Shown: piece by piece, positions 19,966 through 30,525 of the stretch
How the letters are laid out: each line of letters starts with the position of its first letter
How positions within the stretch are numbered: the first letter of the stretch is position 1
NCBI GenBank assembly: GCA_003222035.1
Contig: QHUS01000055.1
Span: 1 to 43,414, forward strand
Source of the DNA: Gemmatimonadota bacterium
Lineage (GTDB): Bacteria; Gemmatimonadota; Gemmatimonadetes; Gemmatimonadales; GWC2-71-9
DNA length: 43,414 nt
Direction of reading: 5' to 3'
Program-made: the position numbers and the translations under genes
The notes under the pieces: generated by a model
Databases searched by the model: none
What the model was told of the DNA's origin: nothing
Seen by the model: only the letters and a program-made list of their open reading frames with translations

Positions 19966-22644
19966 ATGTCCGGCACGCGCTTCGAGCTGCCGCCCCAATA
20001 CGATCCCCACGCCGTCGAGCGGCCGCTGTACCAACGCTGGCTCGAGGGCGGCGTGTTCGCCGCACGGGTCGATTCCCCGAAGACGCCCTACGTCATCGTG
20101 ATCCCACCGCCCAACGTCACAGCCGTGCTGCATATGGGCCAGGGCCTGAACAACGTGACCCAGGACGTCCTCATTCGGTTCGAGCGGATGCGGGGACGCG
20201 AGGCGCTGTGGCTCCCCGGCACCGATCACGCTGGCATCGCGACGCAGAACGTCGTGGAGCGGCTCATCGCCAAGGAGGGAAAGAGCCGATTCGACGTCGG
20301 GCGGGAGCAGTTCGTCGCCCGCGTCTGGGCATTCGTGCGCGAGACGGGTGGAACGATCCTCGAGCAGCTCAAGGTGATCGGATGCTCGTGCGACTGGAGC
20401 CGCACGCGTTTCACCCTGGACCCGGCCTATTCGCGGGCCGTGCGCGAGGTGTTCGTGACGCTGTGGGAGCAGGGGCTCATCTACCGCGGGCACCGCGTCA
20501 TCCACTGGTGCCCGCGCTGCCTGACGGCCTTGTCGGACGAAGAGGCCGAGTCCAAGGACGTCGAGGGCAAGCTGTACGTCATCCGCTATCCGGTGGAGGG
20601 CGGCCCGAAACCGTACCTCACCGTCGCCACGACACGCCCCGAGACGATGCTAGGCGACACCGCCGTCGCCGTGCATCCCCGGGACACCCGGCACGCCGGG
20701 TTCGTGGGGAAAACAGCCCGCCTGCCCATCGCCGACATCCCCATTCCCATCATCGCGGACGAGGCGGTCGATCCGGCATTCGGGACCGGGTTCGTGAAGG
20801 TCACGCCGGCCCACGACGCGACGGACTTCGAGATCGGCCTGCGCCACAAGCTCGAGATGCCGCTGGTGATGACCGAAGACGCGCGCATGGAGCACCTCAC
20901 GCGCGTCCCCAAGGCCCTCGCCGACTTGAGCAGATTCGACGCGCGCGAACGCATCGTGGATATGCTCAAGGAGCGCGGTCTGCTGGAGAGGGTCGAACCG
21001 CACCGGCATGCGGTCCGCCACTGCTACCGCTGTGACACCGTCGTCGAGCCGCGCCTCTCCGATCAGTGGTTCGTGAAAATGCAGCCGCTCGCGGCGCCCG
21101 TGCTCGCGGCGTACCGCAACGACGAGTTTCAGATCGTGCCCGAGCGCTGGCGCGCGACGTTCGAGCACTGGATGGAGAATATCCGGGACTGGAACATCTC
21201 CCGGCAGCTGTGGTGGGGTCACCGCATTCCGGTGTTCACCTGTACCGCGTGCAACCACCAGTGGGCCGACCGCGCCGACCCGGTGGGCTGCCCGAAGTGC
21301 GGCGGCCCCGTCGAGCAGGACCCGGATGTGCTCGACACCTGGTTCTCGTCGTGGCTCTGGCCCTTCGCCACGCTGGGCTGGCCCGACGAGACGCCGGACC
21401 TGAGACACTTTTATCCGGGCCACACGCTCGTCACGGCGCCTGAGATTCTGTTCTTCTGGGTGGCCCGGATGCTGATGGCGGGGTATCACTTTCGCGGCGC
21501 TCGCCCGTTCTCGACCGTGTACCTCCACGGCACCGTGCGGGACACCCAGCATCGCAAGATGTCGAAGTCGCTCGGCAACGGCATCGACCCCCTCGACGTG
21601 GTCCGGCTGTACGGCGCCGACGCGTTGCGGTGGACGGCCATCGCCGGGGTGTCGCTCGGGTCGGACCTGATCCTCGACCCGAACGACCTGGAGACGACCT
21701 TCGCGCCGGGACGGAACTTCGCCAACAAGCTGTGGAACATCGGGCGGTTCATCCTGGCGCAGCTGCCGGAACGGGTGGAGCCGCTCGCGGGTCTCGACCC
21801 GAAGCGGCTGCAGCTCGCCGACCGTTGGATCCTGTCGCGGGCGCAGGGAGCGATCCGCGAAGCGACGGCGTCGCTCGAGCAATTTCGTCTCGACGAGGCG
21901 GCCAAACGCTGCTTCGACTTCGTGTGGAAGGAGCTGGCCGACTGGTACGTGGAGGCGGTGAAGCCGCGCCTCGCATCGGGCGACGCCGCCGCCGCACACG
22001 CGGTTCTGGCGTATTGCCTCGACGTCGCCTTGCGGCTGCTGCACCCCGTCGTCCCCTTCATTACGGAGGAACTCTGGCAGAAACTGCCGGGTCGAAAGCC
22101 GGACGAACTGCTCGCGGCGACGGCGTGGCCGAGCGCGAGCGAGGAGTTCGCCGACCAACCGACCGAGGCGCGGTTTGCCCTCGTGCAGGACGCGATCACC
22201 GCGATCCGCACGATTCGAGCGGAATACCGGATCAGTCCGAAGGCGCGGCTCGCCGTCACCGTCACGACCAAGACGCGGGATGGCCGGGGGGCGTTCGAGG
22301 GAGAGCGCGACACGATCGTGCGGCTGGGACTGCTGGAGACCCTGGCGTTCGATGGTCGGGGGGGAGGAAAGGGTGCCGGTGCGCACGCCGTGCTCGCCGA
22401 CGGCAGCGAGGTGTTCGTGGCCCTGGCGGACGCGATCGACGTGCAGCAGGAGTGCCGCCGCCTCTCCGGCGAGCTGACCCGGTTAGAACAACAACTCACG
22501 GGACTGGCCGCCAAGTTGCACAACGAGCAGTTCGTCGCGCGGGCGCCCGCGGAGGTGGTCGCCAAGGAGCGCGAAAAGGAGCGGGCGTGGCGCGACCAGC
22601 GGCAGGCGCTGGCCGACAAGCTCAAATCGCTGGGCTGCTCCTAA
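19966..22644 (+). CDS. valS: Valine--tRNA ligase
   Basis: The 892-residue class Ia synthetase has the HIGH-box variant VLHMGQGL (His 56), the GTDHAGIATQ loop, the CP1 editing domain (TTRPETMLGDTAVAVHP), a zinc knuckle (CTACNHQW, then CPKCGG), DVLDTWFSSWLWPF, and KMSKS at residues 531-535. It ends in an anticodon-binding domain and a C-terminal coiled coil (LSGELTRLEQQLTGLAAKL). It is the first gene of the plus-strand run. The following gene starts inside its 3' end. Confidence 0.97.
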   Translation: MSGTRFELPPQYDPHAVERPLYQRWLEGGVFAARVDSPKTPYVIVIPPPNVTAVLHMGQGLNNVTQDVLIRFERMRGREALWLPGTDHAGIATQNVVERLIAKEGKSRFDVGREQFVARVWAFVRETGGTILEQLKVIGCSCDWSRTRFTLDPAYSRAVREVFVTLWEQGLIYRGHRVIHWCPRCLTALSDEEAESKDVEGKLYVIRYPVEGGPKPYLTVATTRPETMLGDTAVAVHPRDTRHAGFVGKTARLPIADIPIPIIADEAVDPAFGTGFVKVTPAHDATDFEIGLRHKLEMPLVMTEDARMEHLTRVPKALADLSRFDARERIVDMLKERGLLERVEPHRHAVRHCYRCDTVVEPRLSDQWFVKMQPLAAPVLAAYRNDEFQIVPERWRATFEHWMENIRDWNISRQLWWGHRIPVFTCTACNHQWADRADPVGCPKCGGPVEQDPDVLDTWFSSWLWPFATLGWPDETPDLRHFYPGHTLVTAPEILFFWVARMLMAGYHFRGARPFSTVYLHGTVRDTQHRKMSKSLGNGIDPLDVVRLYGADALRWTAIAGVSLGSDLILDPNDLETTFAPGRNFANKLWNIGRFILAQLPERVEPLAGLDPKRLQLADRWILSRAQGAIREATASLEQFRLDEAAKRCFDFVWKELADWYVEAVKPRLASGDAAAAHAVLAYCLDVALRLLHPVVPFITEELWQKLPGRKPDELLAATAWPSASEEFADQPTEARFALVQDAITAIRTIRAEYRISPKARLAVTVTTKTRDGRGAFEGERDTIVRLGLLETLAFDGRGGGKGAGAHAVLADGSEVFVALADAIDVQQECRRLSGELTRLEQQLTGLAAKLHNEQFVARAPAEVVAKEREKERAWRDQRQALADKLKSLGCS

Positions 22645-23957
22645 CCGCGCTGGCAGGGGCGTTGGGGGGGGGGGGAGGGTGCGCGCATCCCGGTCCTCCG
22701 CCCGGGGGGCCGCCGCGCCTCAAGCCCGCCGTCATCCTGAGCACCCGTCCCGACTCGGGAGCCGTGGTGCCCGACTTCCGGGGCAGCGCGGTCATCGCGT
22801 TCGACGAGGTGATCGACGAAATGCCGGCCAGCGGGGGGGGGAGGAGCACCGGAGGCGCAATCTCGGGCCTCGCTTCAAAGATCGTCCTCTCGCCCGTCGC
22901 GGGAGATGTCAACGTCTCCTGGCACCGCGACGAAATTCACGTCGAACCAGATGAAGGATGGAAGGCGAATCGCGTGTATCACCTGGAGGTGCTCCCCGGG
23001 ATCATGGATCTGCGGCGCAACGCGACCAAGACCGGTAAGACCCTCGTCTTTTCCACCGGGGGCGCGGTTCCGGGAGCGGCGCTCACTGGTACCGCGCTGC
23101 TGTGGGTCGAGCAACGGCAGCTGACCCAGGGCGTGATCCGCGCCGCGCTCCTCCCCGACACGGTCGCCTACATCACGCTGACCGACTCGGCCGGCAACTT
23201 CCGCCTGCGGGACATCCCCCCGGGACGGTACCGCGTGTGGGCCATCCAGGATCAGAACAACAACCGCCGGCCGGACCGGCGTGAGCTTTTCGACACCGTA
23301 ACGGCCACGGTCGACTCGACGGCGACCGTCCTGCTCTGGGCGTTCGCGCACGACACAGTGGGCCCCCGCGTGCGCTCGGTCGACCCCGTGGACTCGGTCT
23401 CGCTGCGCATCACGTTCTCGCAGTCGCTCGACCCGGCACGCCCACTGGACACGGCTGCGGTACGCGTGTTCGCGCTGCCGGATTCGACGCCCGTCCTGGT
23501 GCGGGCGTTGTACCGGGCTGCGGTATTCGACTCGCTCCAGGCGCGGGCACGGGCGATCGCGGACTCCATCAAACGGTTGCAGGACTCGCTCAAGCGGCTC
23601 CAGGATACGACGGCGCGGCGCGATACCACAGCGCGCCGTGACACCGCGCGCGTCCGAGAGGCACCCCCCCCCCCACCCCCACCGCTCCAGCCCAGGGGGC
23701 CCGTGGCTCGCGCGCGGGCTGATACTGGCGCGCGTGTCGACACCTCGCGGGTCCGCAAGCTCCTGAGCCAGCGCCCCGTTCCCTACGACCGGCTCGTCGT
23801 CCAGACCGCACGCCCTCTTACCGCGGGAAGCAAGTACCTGGTCCGCGTGCGCGGCGCCGTGAGCTTGAGCGGCGTCGCCGGCGACGGCCTCGGCGTGGTC
23901 GAGATACCCGTCCCGAAGCCGGTAGCGCGCGACACGACGAAAGGCAAGTCGCCGTGA
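22587..23957 (+). CDS. Exported Ig-like (Big_5 type) protein, probable lipoprotein
   Basis: The protein has about 456 residues. After a short basic stretch comes a hydrophobic core (IAGLLLTALAGAL), a glycine run and a cysteine (residue 32), which looks like a lipoprotein signal with a degraded lipobox. An Ig-like domain follows (STRPDSGAVVPDFRGSAVIAFDEVID), then a carboxypeptidase-regulatory-like part (DSAGNFRLRDIPPGRYRVWAIQDQNNN), and a coiled, repetitive Arg/Asp/Thr-rich stretch with a Pro run. The start is uncertain: GTG 22587 lies inside valS but is the only one giving a full signal sequence. Homopolymers G12, G9 and C11 interrupt the gene without breaking the frame. Surface anchoring is inferred. 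Confidence 0.65.
   Translation: MARPAAGAGRQAQIAGLLLTALAGALGGGGGCAHPGPPPGGPPRLKPAVILSTRPDSGAVVPDFRGSAVIAFDEVIDEMPASGGGRSTGGAISGLASKIVLSPVAGDVNVSWHRDEIHVEPDEGWKANRVYHLEVLPGIMDLRRNATKTGKTLVFSTGGAVPGAALTGTALLWVEQRQLTQGVIRAALLPDTVAYITLTDSAGNFRLRDIPPGRYRVWAIQDQNNNRRPDRRELFDTVTATVDSTATVLLWAFAHDTVGPRVRSVDPVDSVSLRITFSQSLDPARPLDTAAVRVFALPDSTPVLVRALYRAAVFDSLQARARAIADSIKRLQDSLKRLQDTTARRDTTARRDTARVREAPPPPPPPLQPRGPVARARADTGARVDTSRVRKLLSQRPVPYDRLVVQTARPLTAGSKYLVRVRGAVSLSGVAGDGLGVVEIPVPKPVARDTTKGKSP
22664..22675 (+). repeat. G12 homopolymer tract in signal-sequence region
   Basis: Twelve consecutive G bases encode the glycines just before the putative lipobox cysteine. Two further long tracts lie in the same gene, G9 at 22833-22841 and C11 at 23664-23674. 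Slippage at the first tract would switch the whole gene off. Confidence 0.8.
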
Positions 23958-25312
23958 CCGATCCGCGCCGCCGGCTCCCCGCCGTGGACGCGCTGCTCGC
24001 CGAGCCGGACGTGGCCGCCCTGATCGCCTCCCACCCGCGCGGTCTGGTGGTGCGGGCCGTGCGCGACACGATCGAGCACGCCCGCGCGCATGGCGGTGCC
24101 GCGCCCGCCGGGGGATGGGGGGCGGCGGTCGGCGAGCGTACCCGCCGGCTCGCGGCGCCGTCGCTCGCGCCCGTGATCAACGCCACTGGCGTCGTGCTGC
24201 ACACGAACCTGGGCCGGGCGCCGCTCGCGCCCGCCGCGATCGCCGCGATGAGCCGTGTGGCGGGCGGCTACACGAATCTCGAGTACGACCTGGCGCGCGG
24301 CACGCGCGGCTCGCGCGACGGGCTGTGCCGCGACTTACTCATCGAGCTCACCGGTGCCGAGGACGCGCTCGTCGTGAACAACGCCGCCGGCGCGCTCCTC
24401 GTGGCCCTCTCGGCTCTGGCCCGGGATGGCGACGCGCTGGTCTCGCGCGGCGAGCTGGTCGAAATCGGAGGCTCGTTCCGGATTCCCGACATCATGGCAC
24501 GCTCGGGAGCCGCGCTCGTCGAGGTGGGAACGACAAACCGGACGCATCGCGCCGATTACGAGGCCGCACTGACGCCCCGCACCCGGCTGCTCCTCAAGGT
24601 GCACCGGTCCAATTTTCAGGTGACCGGCTTCACCACCGAAGTGCCCGCGACGGAGCTCGCCGGCCTGGCGCGCCACGCGCAGGTCGCCAGCCTGTACGAC
24701 CTCGGCAGTGGGCTGCTGCTCGACCTCGCGCCGTGGGGCCTCACCGGCGAGCCGTCGGTCGCGGAGGCGCTCGCGAGCGGAGTCGACGCCGTCGCGTTCT
24801 CGGGTGACAAGCTGCTGGGCGGCCCCCAGGCGGGGATCCTGCTCGGTCGGCGTGATGCGATCGCCGCCTGTCGCAAGGATCCCCTGGCGAGGGCGGTGCG
24901 CTCAGACAAGTTCACGCTGGCTGCGTTGGAAGCCACGCTGGCGTTGTATCGGGGACCGGCCGCCATCCAGGAGATTCCCGTCCTCCGCATGCTGACTCAA
25001 GACGTCGCGCAGATTCGTCGAGCCGCAGAGGCGTTACACAAAGGCGTGGGCAAGGATGCGGATATCGTCGAGGGAGAATCGGAGGTCGGCGGCGGTTCGT
25101 TCCCGGGTGCTAAGCTCAACACGTGGCTCGTGCGTATCACGCCCAGCACCCAGCACCTCGCTCCCAACACCCTGGCGGAGCGGTTGCGGGGTGCCGACCC
25201 TCCCATCATCACCCGCATCGCGGACGACCGCGTGCTGCTCGACCCACGCACGATTCTCCCGAGCGAAATCGAGCTCGTCGCCCGAGCGGTGCGCGCGGCC
25301 CTCGATGGCTGA
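23954..25312 (+). CDS. selA: L-seryl-tRNA(Sec) selenium transferase
   Basis: SelA converts seryl-tRNA(Sec) to selenocysteinyl-tRNA(Sec) with selenophosphate, using PLP. The 452 residues are typical. Visible are the N-terminal LPAVDALL and RLAAPSLAPVINATGVVLHTNLGRAPL, EYDLARGTRGSRD, VNNAAGALL, and the PLP lysine in SGDKLLGGPQAGI (Lys 286). The C-terminal domain contains a repeat-derived insert (PSTQHLAPNT, residues 397-406). GTG 23954 overlaps the upstream stop as GTGA. selB, selD, tRNA-Sec and any selenoprotein are not seen in the window. A SelA-like PLP protein of other function is less likely given the strong motifs. Confidence 0.9.
   Translation: MTDPRRRLPAVDALLAEPDVAALIASHPRGLVVRAVRDTIEHARAHGGAAPAGGWGAAVGERTRRLAAPSLAPVINATGVVLHTNLGRAPLAPAAIAAMSRVAGGYTNLEYDLARGTRGSRDGLCRDLLIELTGAEDALVVNNAAGALLVALSALARDGDALVSRGELVEIGGSFRIPDIMARSGAALVEVGTTNRTHRADYEAALTPRTRLLLKVHRSNFQVTGFTTEVPATELAGLARHAQVASLYDLGSGLLLDLAPWGLTGEPSVAEALASGVDAVAFSGDKLLGGPQAGILLGRRDAIAACRKDPLARAVRSDKFTLAALEATLALYRGPAAIQEIPVLRMLTQDVAQIRRAAEALHKGVGKDADIVEGESEVGGGSFPGAKLNTWLVRITPSTQHLAPNTLAERLRGADPPIITRIADDRVLLDPRTILPSEIELVARAVRAALDG
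25142..25176 (+). repeat. Heptamer patch inside selA
   Basis: Five 7-base units run in tandem: CCCAGCA, CCCAGCA, CCTCGCT, CCCAACA and CCCTGGC. The translated residues (PSTQHLAPNT) fall in a variable linker before the conserved LAERLRGADPP block, where SelA proteins usually have less sequence. The unit length and GC-skewed composition match the heptamer arrays at 37.8-38.5 and 40.9 kb. No inverted partner is seen nearby. Confidence 0.55.
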
Positions 25313-25859
25313 ACCCGCCCGCCGGGCGGTCTTCCTGGACCGCGACGGGACCATCGTCGAAGACCCGGGATTCCTGCACGAGCCTGGCAAGGTCCGACTC
25401 CTTCCGCACGCCGCCGAGGGGATTCGCTGTTTGAACCAGGCGGGCTGGCTGGTGATCACCGTGTCGAACCAGTCGGGAATCGCCCGTGGGTTATACGATA
25501 CGGCAGCGTACAGCGCGGTACAGCACCGCCTGGGGGAGCTACTCGCGGCACACGACGCCCGACTCGACGCGGCGTATTTCTGCCCCCATCATCCGGAATT
25601 CACCGGCCCCTGCGAATGTCGCAAACCGGGCGTCAAGCTGTATCGCGATGCGGAGGCGGCGTTCGGATTGGACCTGAAGCGCAGCTATTGGGTGGGCGAC
25701 CGGCTGAGCGACCTCCAGTCGGCGCGCAAGCTCGGCGGGCACGCGCTGCTCGTCGAGACCGGACGTGGCGTCACCTACGTCGGCAAGGCGCGCGCGCTCG
25801 GCATCGGGGTTGTCGCCGATCTCGCCGCCGCCGCGGAAGCGATTGTGCGCGATGCCTAG
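25305..25859 (+). CDS. gmhB: D-glycero-D-manno-heptose 1,7-bisphosphate phosphatase
   Basis: The 184-residue HAD-family phosphatase acts in ADP-heptose synthesis for lipopolysaccharide core. HAD motif I is FLDRDGTIVEDPGF, motif II is TVSNQSGIARG, a zinc site of the form CPHHP then CECRKPG is present, and the late GDRLSDLQSAR block holds the last aspartate pair. The ATG at 25305 overlaps selA by 8 bases. Its presence supports a Gram-negative envelope. Histidinol-phosphatase members of the family share the zinc loop, but no his genes are nearby. Confidence 0.9.
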   Translation: MAEPARRAVFLDRDGTIVEDPGFLHEPGKVRLLPHAAEGIRCLNQAGWLVITVSNQSGIARGLYDTAAYSAVQHRLGELLAAHDARLDAAYFCPHHPEFTGPCECRKPGVKLYRDAEAAFGLDLKRSYWVGDRLSDLQSARKLGGHALLVETGRGVTYVGKARALGIGVVADLAAAAEAIVRDA

Positions 25860-26340
25860 CCCGTGGGGACCAGTCGTGCTGCTCGCGTGTCTGGGAAGCG
25901 CCCTGGCGGGGCAAGGGTCGCCTCCCCCGTCCTCGGCCCCCCTCCCCCCCCTCCCACCGCGCTGGGCGCCGCGGGGCAGCATCGCGCCCGGCGACACCGT
26001 GCGGGATTCGCTCACGCGCCGCGACCCCTTGCTCCCGGCAGAGAGCACGTATGCGCAGCAATGGCGGCTCGCGGGCCGGGCGGGCCAGACGGTCACGATC
26101 GACATCGCCGCCGACGCGTTCGACGCCTACGCGTTTCTGTTGGGCCCGGGGTTCGAGCGCTCGGCGCCACAGGACGACGACTCCGGCGGCCGTTGCAACG
26201 CGCGGCTCACGGTGCGCCTGCCGCAGACGGGCGATTATTTCATCGTCGTGACGAGCAGCGAGCGGCGCGCGACGGGGCCGTTCACGCTCACCGTCGCCGC
26301 TGGGCCGAAGCCCGTCTCGCTCGCGCCCTGCACGCGGTGA
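25852..26340 (+). CDS. Exported protein with pre-peptidase C-terminal (PPC)-like domain
   Basis: The 162-residue protein has a signal peptide (PWGPVVLLACLGSALAGQG), a Pro-rich linker encoded by C-tracts (C8 at 25944-25951) and a beta-sandwich of PPC type: GDTVRDSLTRRDPL, WRLAGRAGQTVTIDIAADAFDAYAFLL, DDDSGG and LPQTGDYFIVVTSS. Usually this domain is attached to secreted peptidases; here it stands alone. It overlaps gmhB by 8 bases and purN by 4. It may assist an exported partner such as the M42-like proteins downstream, by context only. Confidence 0.75.
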   Translation: MPSPWGPVVLLACLGSALAGQGSPPPSSAPLPPLPPRWAPRGSIAPGDTVRDSLTRRDPLLPAESTYAQQWRLAGRAGQTVTIDIAADAFDAYAFLLGPGFERSAPQDDDSGGRCNARLTVRLPQTGDYFIVVTSSERRATGPFTLTVAAGPKPVSLAPCTR

Positions 26341-26960
26341 CTCGCCCTGCTCCGCTGCCCGTGGCCGTGCTCGTGTCGGGGGGCGGGACCAATTTGCAGG
26401 CGCTGCTCGACGCGCTGCGTGATTCTCCGGTGGCGCGGATCGACCGCGTGGTCTCGAACCGCGCCGACGCGGCGGCGCTCGCGCGCGCGGGGCGCGCCAC
26501 GGTCCGGACGATCGTGCTCGCCAACCCGGACGATCCCGCGGAGATCGTCGCTGCCGTCGGACACGCGCGGCTCGTGGTGCTCGCGGGCTACCTGAAACGC
26601 ATCCCCGCTGCCGCCGTCGCGCGCCTCAAGTGGCGCGTGATTAATATCCATCCGGCGCTGCTCCCGGCCTTCGGCGGCCCGGGGATGTACGGGCTCCGGG
26701 TGCACGAGGCAGTGCTGGCGAGCGGCGCCGCGCGCTCGGGCGCGACCGTCCATTACGTGGACGAGGAGTACGACCGTGGACCCATCATCGCGCAGTGGCC
26801 GGTGCCGGTCCGGCGGGACGACACCCCCGCGACGCTGGCCGCTCGCGTGCTCGAGGTGGAGCACCGTTTGCTGCCGCTGGTCGTCGAAGAGCTGGCACGG
26901 AGGGGAGTGCCGCCGGAGCCGGTGAAGCTCTCATTCGAGGAGAAAGGGATTCATGACTAG
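26337..26960 (+). CDS. purN: Phosphoribosylglycinamide formyltransferase
   Basis: PurN formylates GAR with 10-formyl-tetrahydrofolate in purine synthesis. The 207-residue protein shows VAVLVSGGGTNLQALLDAL at the N-terminus, the catalytic Asn-His in VINIHPALLPAFGG and the aspartate in HYVDEEYDRGPIIAQ. GTG 26337 overlaps the upstream stop as GTGA. It is separated from purH by two M42-type peptidase genes that overlap on both sides, so all four are probably one transcript. Confidence 0.95.
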   Translation: MTRPAPLPVAVLVSGGGTNLQALLDALRDSPVARIDRVVSNRADAAALARAGRATVRTIVLANPDDPAEIVAAVGHARLVVLAGYLKRIPAAAVARLKWRVINIHPALLPAFGGPGMYGLRVHEAVLASGAARSGATVHYVDEEYDRGPIIAQWPVPVRRDDTPATLAARVLEVEHRLLPLVVEELARRGVPPEPVKLSFEEKGIHD

Positions 26961-27828
26961 GCTGCGGCTCGCGCTCAGCCTCTTCCTGTCCGTCAGTCCG
27001 ACCGTCCGACTGTTTGGGCAAGACGTCGACCGCCTCGCCGTCCGCTTCGCCGGCATGACCGCCGTCACCGGTCTCGAGCGCGCGATGACCGACTCGCTCA
27101 CGGCTCTGCTGCCGGGCAGCACGCGGGATCGCGTCGGCAACGTCACGCTCACGCTCGGGCAGGGCGAGCCCAAACGGCTCCTCAGCTGCCCCCTCGACGA
27201 GGTCGGCTATGTCGTGGGAAACATCCTCCCCGACGGTTTCTTATTACTGCGGCGCGTCGGCGGAGCTCGGATTACGTATCCGCTGTTCGACCAGCAGCTC
27301 GAGGGTCACCGCGTGACGGTGTTCGGGTCGCGCGGGGCGGTGCCGGGAGTCGCGGCCGTGAAATCGACGCACCTGGCGCGTGGCCGCGGGACATCGGGTT
27401 CGCCCGATCCTGTTTTCACCGTGGACAATGCGTACGTCGATGTCGGCGCCAGCTCGGCGGCCGACGTCCGGGGACTCGGCATCGCCGCAATGGCCCCGGT
27501 GTCGCTCGCGAAGCACCCTCACGCCTACGGTGATCGGCTGCTCGCCGCGCCCGCGGCCGGGAGGCGCGCTGCCTGCGCGGCACTCGCCGCCGCCGTCCAG
27601 GCGAAGCCCAAGGTGCGCGGCACGGTGGTGGTCGCGTTCACCGTGCAGAGCCTCTACACCGGGGATGCGGGCCTCGCGAGCGTGAAGGCCTTGCTTGGGC
27701 CCTTCGCCGAAACGAAGACAGCGAGCGTGGCGGCGCGATACGTGGACACGGCGGTGGAGACGGTGGCGTTGCAGGACGCGGAGGCGCTGGCGCAGGGGCT
27801 CGTGGCGTGGATGGAGGCGAGCCCATGA
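26953..27828 (+). CDS. Degenerate M42-peptidase-like exported protein
   Basis: The 291-residue protein has a signal peptide (LRLALSLFLSVSPTVRLFG) and aligns by eye with the M42 aminopeptidase encoded next. Metal-binding sites appear altered. Where the neighbour has AHLDEIGF this one has CPLDEVGY, losing the His. Where the neighbour has the catalytic SVREEIGLDG, this one has TVQSLYTGDAG, losing both Glu. It is also about 70 residues shorter. It is therefore probably non-catalytic and could be a partner or regulatory subunit. It overlaps purN by 8 bases and the next gene by 4 (ATGA). Confidence 0.7.
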   Translation: MTRLRLALSLFLSVSPTVRLFGQDVDRLAVRFAGMTAVTGLERAMTDSLTALLPGSTRDRVGNVTLTLGQGEPKRLLSCPLDEVGYVVGNILPDGFLLLRRVGGARITYPLFDQQLEGHRVTVFGSRGAVPGVAAVKSTHLARGRGTSGSPDPVFTVDNAYVDVGASSAADVRGLGIAAMAPVSLAKHPHAYGDRLLAAPAAGRRAACAALAAAVQAKPKVRGTVVVAFTVQSLYTGDAGLASVKALLGPFAETKTASVAARYVDTAVETVALQDAEALAQGLVAWMEASP

Positions 27829-28915
27829 AGGCCACGACCCTGGCGCTCGCGCTGCTTCCCGTTTCCGTCGTTCCGTCGTTGCGTGGCCTTGCGGCACAGG
27901 ACCCTCCTGCGATCCGCGACGCACAGCAGGTGCTTTCCCGCCTCGTGGAGACCTACGGTGTTTCCGGCACCGAGGGCCCGGTGCGCGACCAGGTGAAGGC
28001 CCTGCTCCCCACGTGGGCGAAAGCCGAGACGGACACCGCCGGCAACCTCTGGGTCCGCGTGGGCCAGGGCAACCCGGTCGTCGTGTTCGTCGCCCACCTA
28101 GACGAGATCGGGTTCCGCGTGACCGGCATCCGCGACGACGGCTCGCTCGAGCTCGAGACGCGCGGAGGATTCTACCCTTCGCTGTTCGAGGCGCAGCCCG
28201 CGCTCGTGCATGCCGACAAGGGCGACGTGCCAGGCATCTTCATTCCCCGCGATTCCGCCTTCACCCGCCACACACCGCCCTCGCTACGCGTGGATGTGGG
28301 CACCACATCGAAGGAAGCCACGATGGCGCGGGGCGTGAGCCCGGGGAATACGATCACCATGCCGAAGCAGTACGTCCGGCTCGCTGGGACCCGGGCCACG
28401 GGGCGCTCGTTCGACGACCGGGTCGGCTCGGCGGCGCAGCTCCTCGCGCTACGGCGCCTGAACCGGGCGGTGCTCAAACACCAGGTGATCTTCATCTGGA
28501 GCGTGCGCGAGGAGATCGGACTCGACGGCGCAGCGGTCGCGGCCCGAGCCCTCGGCACCACACCGCGGCGGGTTCACGCCATCGACACCTTCGTGTCCGC
28601 CGATTCACCGCTCGAACTGCCCAATTTCGGCGTGGCGCCGATCGGCCGGGGAGCGGTGGCGCGAGCGCTCGACAACTCCTCCGTGACGCCCCGCGCCCAC
28701 GTGGACTCGCTCGTGCGTGTCGCGCGGGCCCGCGGCGTGGCGCTGCAGGTCGGGACCACCAACGGCGGCAACGACGGCTCGGTCTTCACGCCCTACGGCG
28801 TCGTGGATGTGCCGATCGGCTGGCCGTTGCGCTACTCCCATTCCCCCGCGGAGGTCATCGATCTCAAAGACGTGGTCAGCCTGGCGGACATGATCCGGGC
28901 CGTGGCCGAAACGTG

Positions 28916-28919
<4 letters not shown>
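27825..28919 (+). CDS. M42-family metallo-aminopeptidase, exported
   Basis: The 364-residue protein has a signal peptide (MKATTLALALLPVSVVPSLRGLAAQ) and the M42 core: VETYGVSGTEGPVRDQV, AHLDEIGFRVTGI (first metal His/Asp), GRSFDDRVGSAAQL (bridging Asp), WSVREEIGLDGAAVAA (catalytic Glu pair), DTFVSADSP and a late RYSHSPAEVIDL. These dinuclear zinc/cobalt peptidases trim peptides; the signal sequence makes this one periplasmic or secreted, which is less usual for M42. ATG 27825 overlaps the stop of its degenerate sister. Confidence 0.85.
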
Positions 28920-30511
<1,592 letters not shown>

Positions 30512-30525
30512 CGCGTGACGAGAGC

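Noticed and set aside
28913-28915. Alternative GTG start of purH one codon upstream
   Set aside because: The GTG at 28916 forms the usual GTGA overlap with the preceding stop; one extra residue makes no practical difference.
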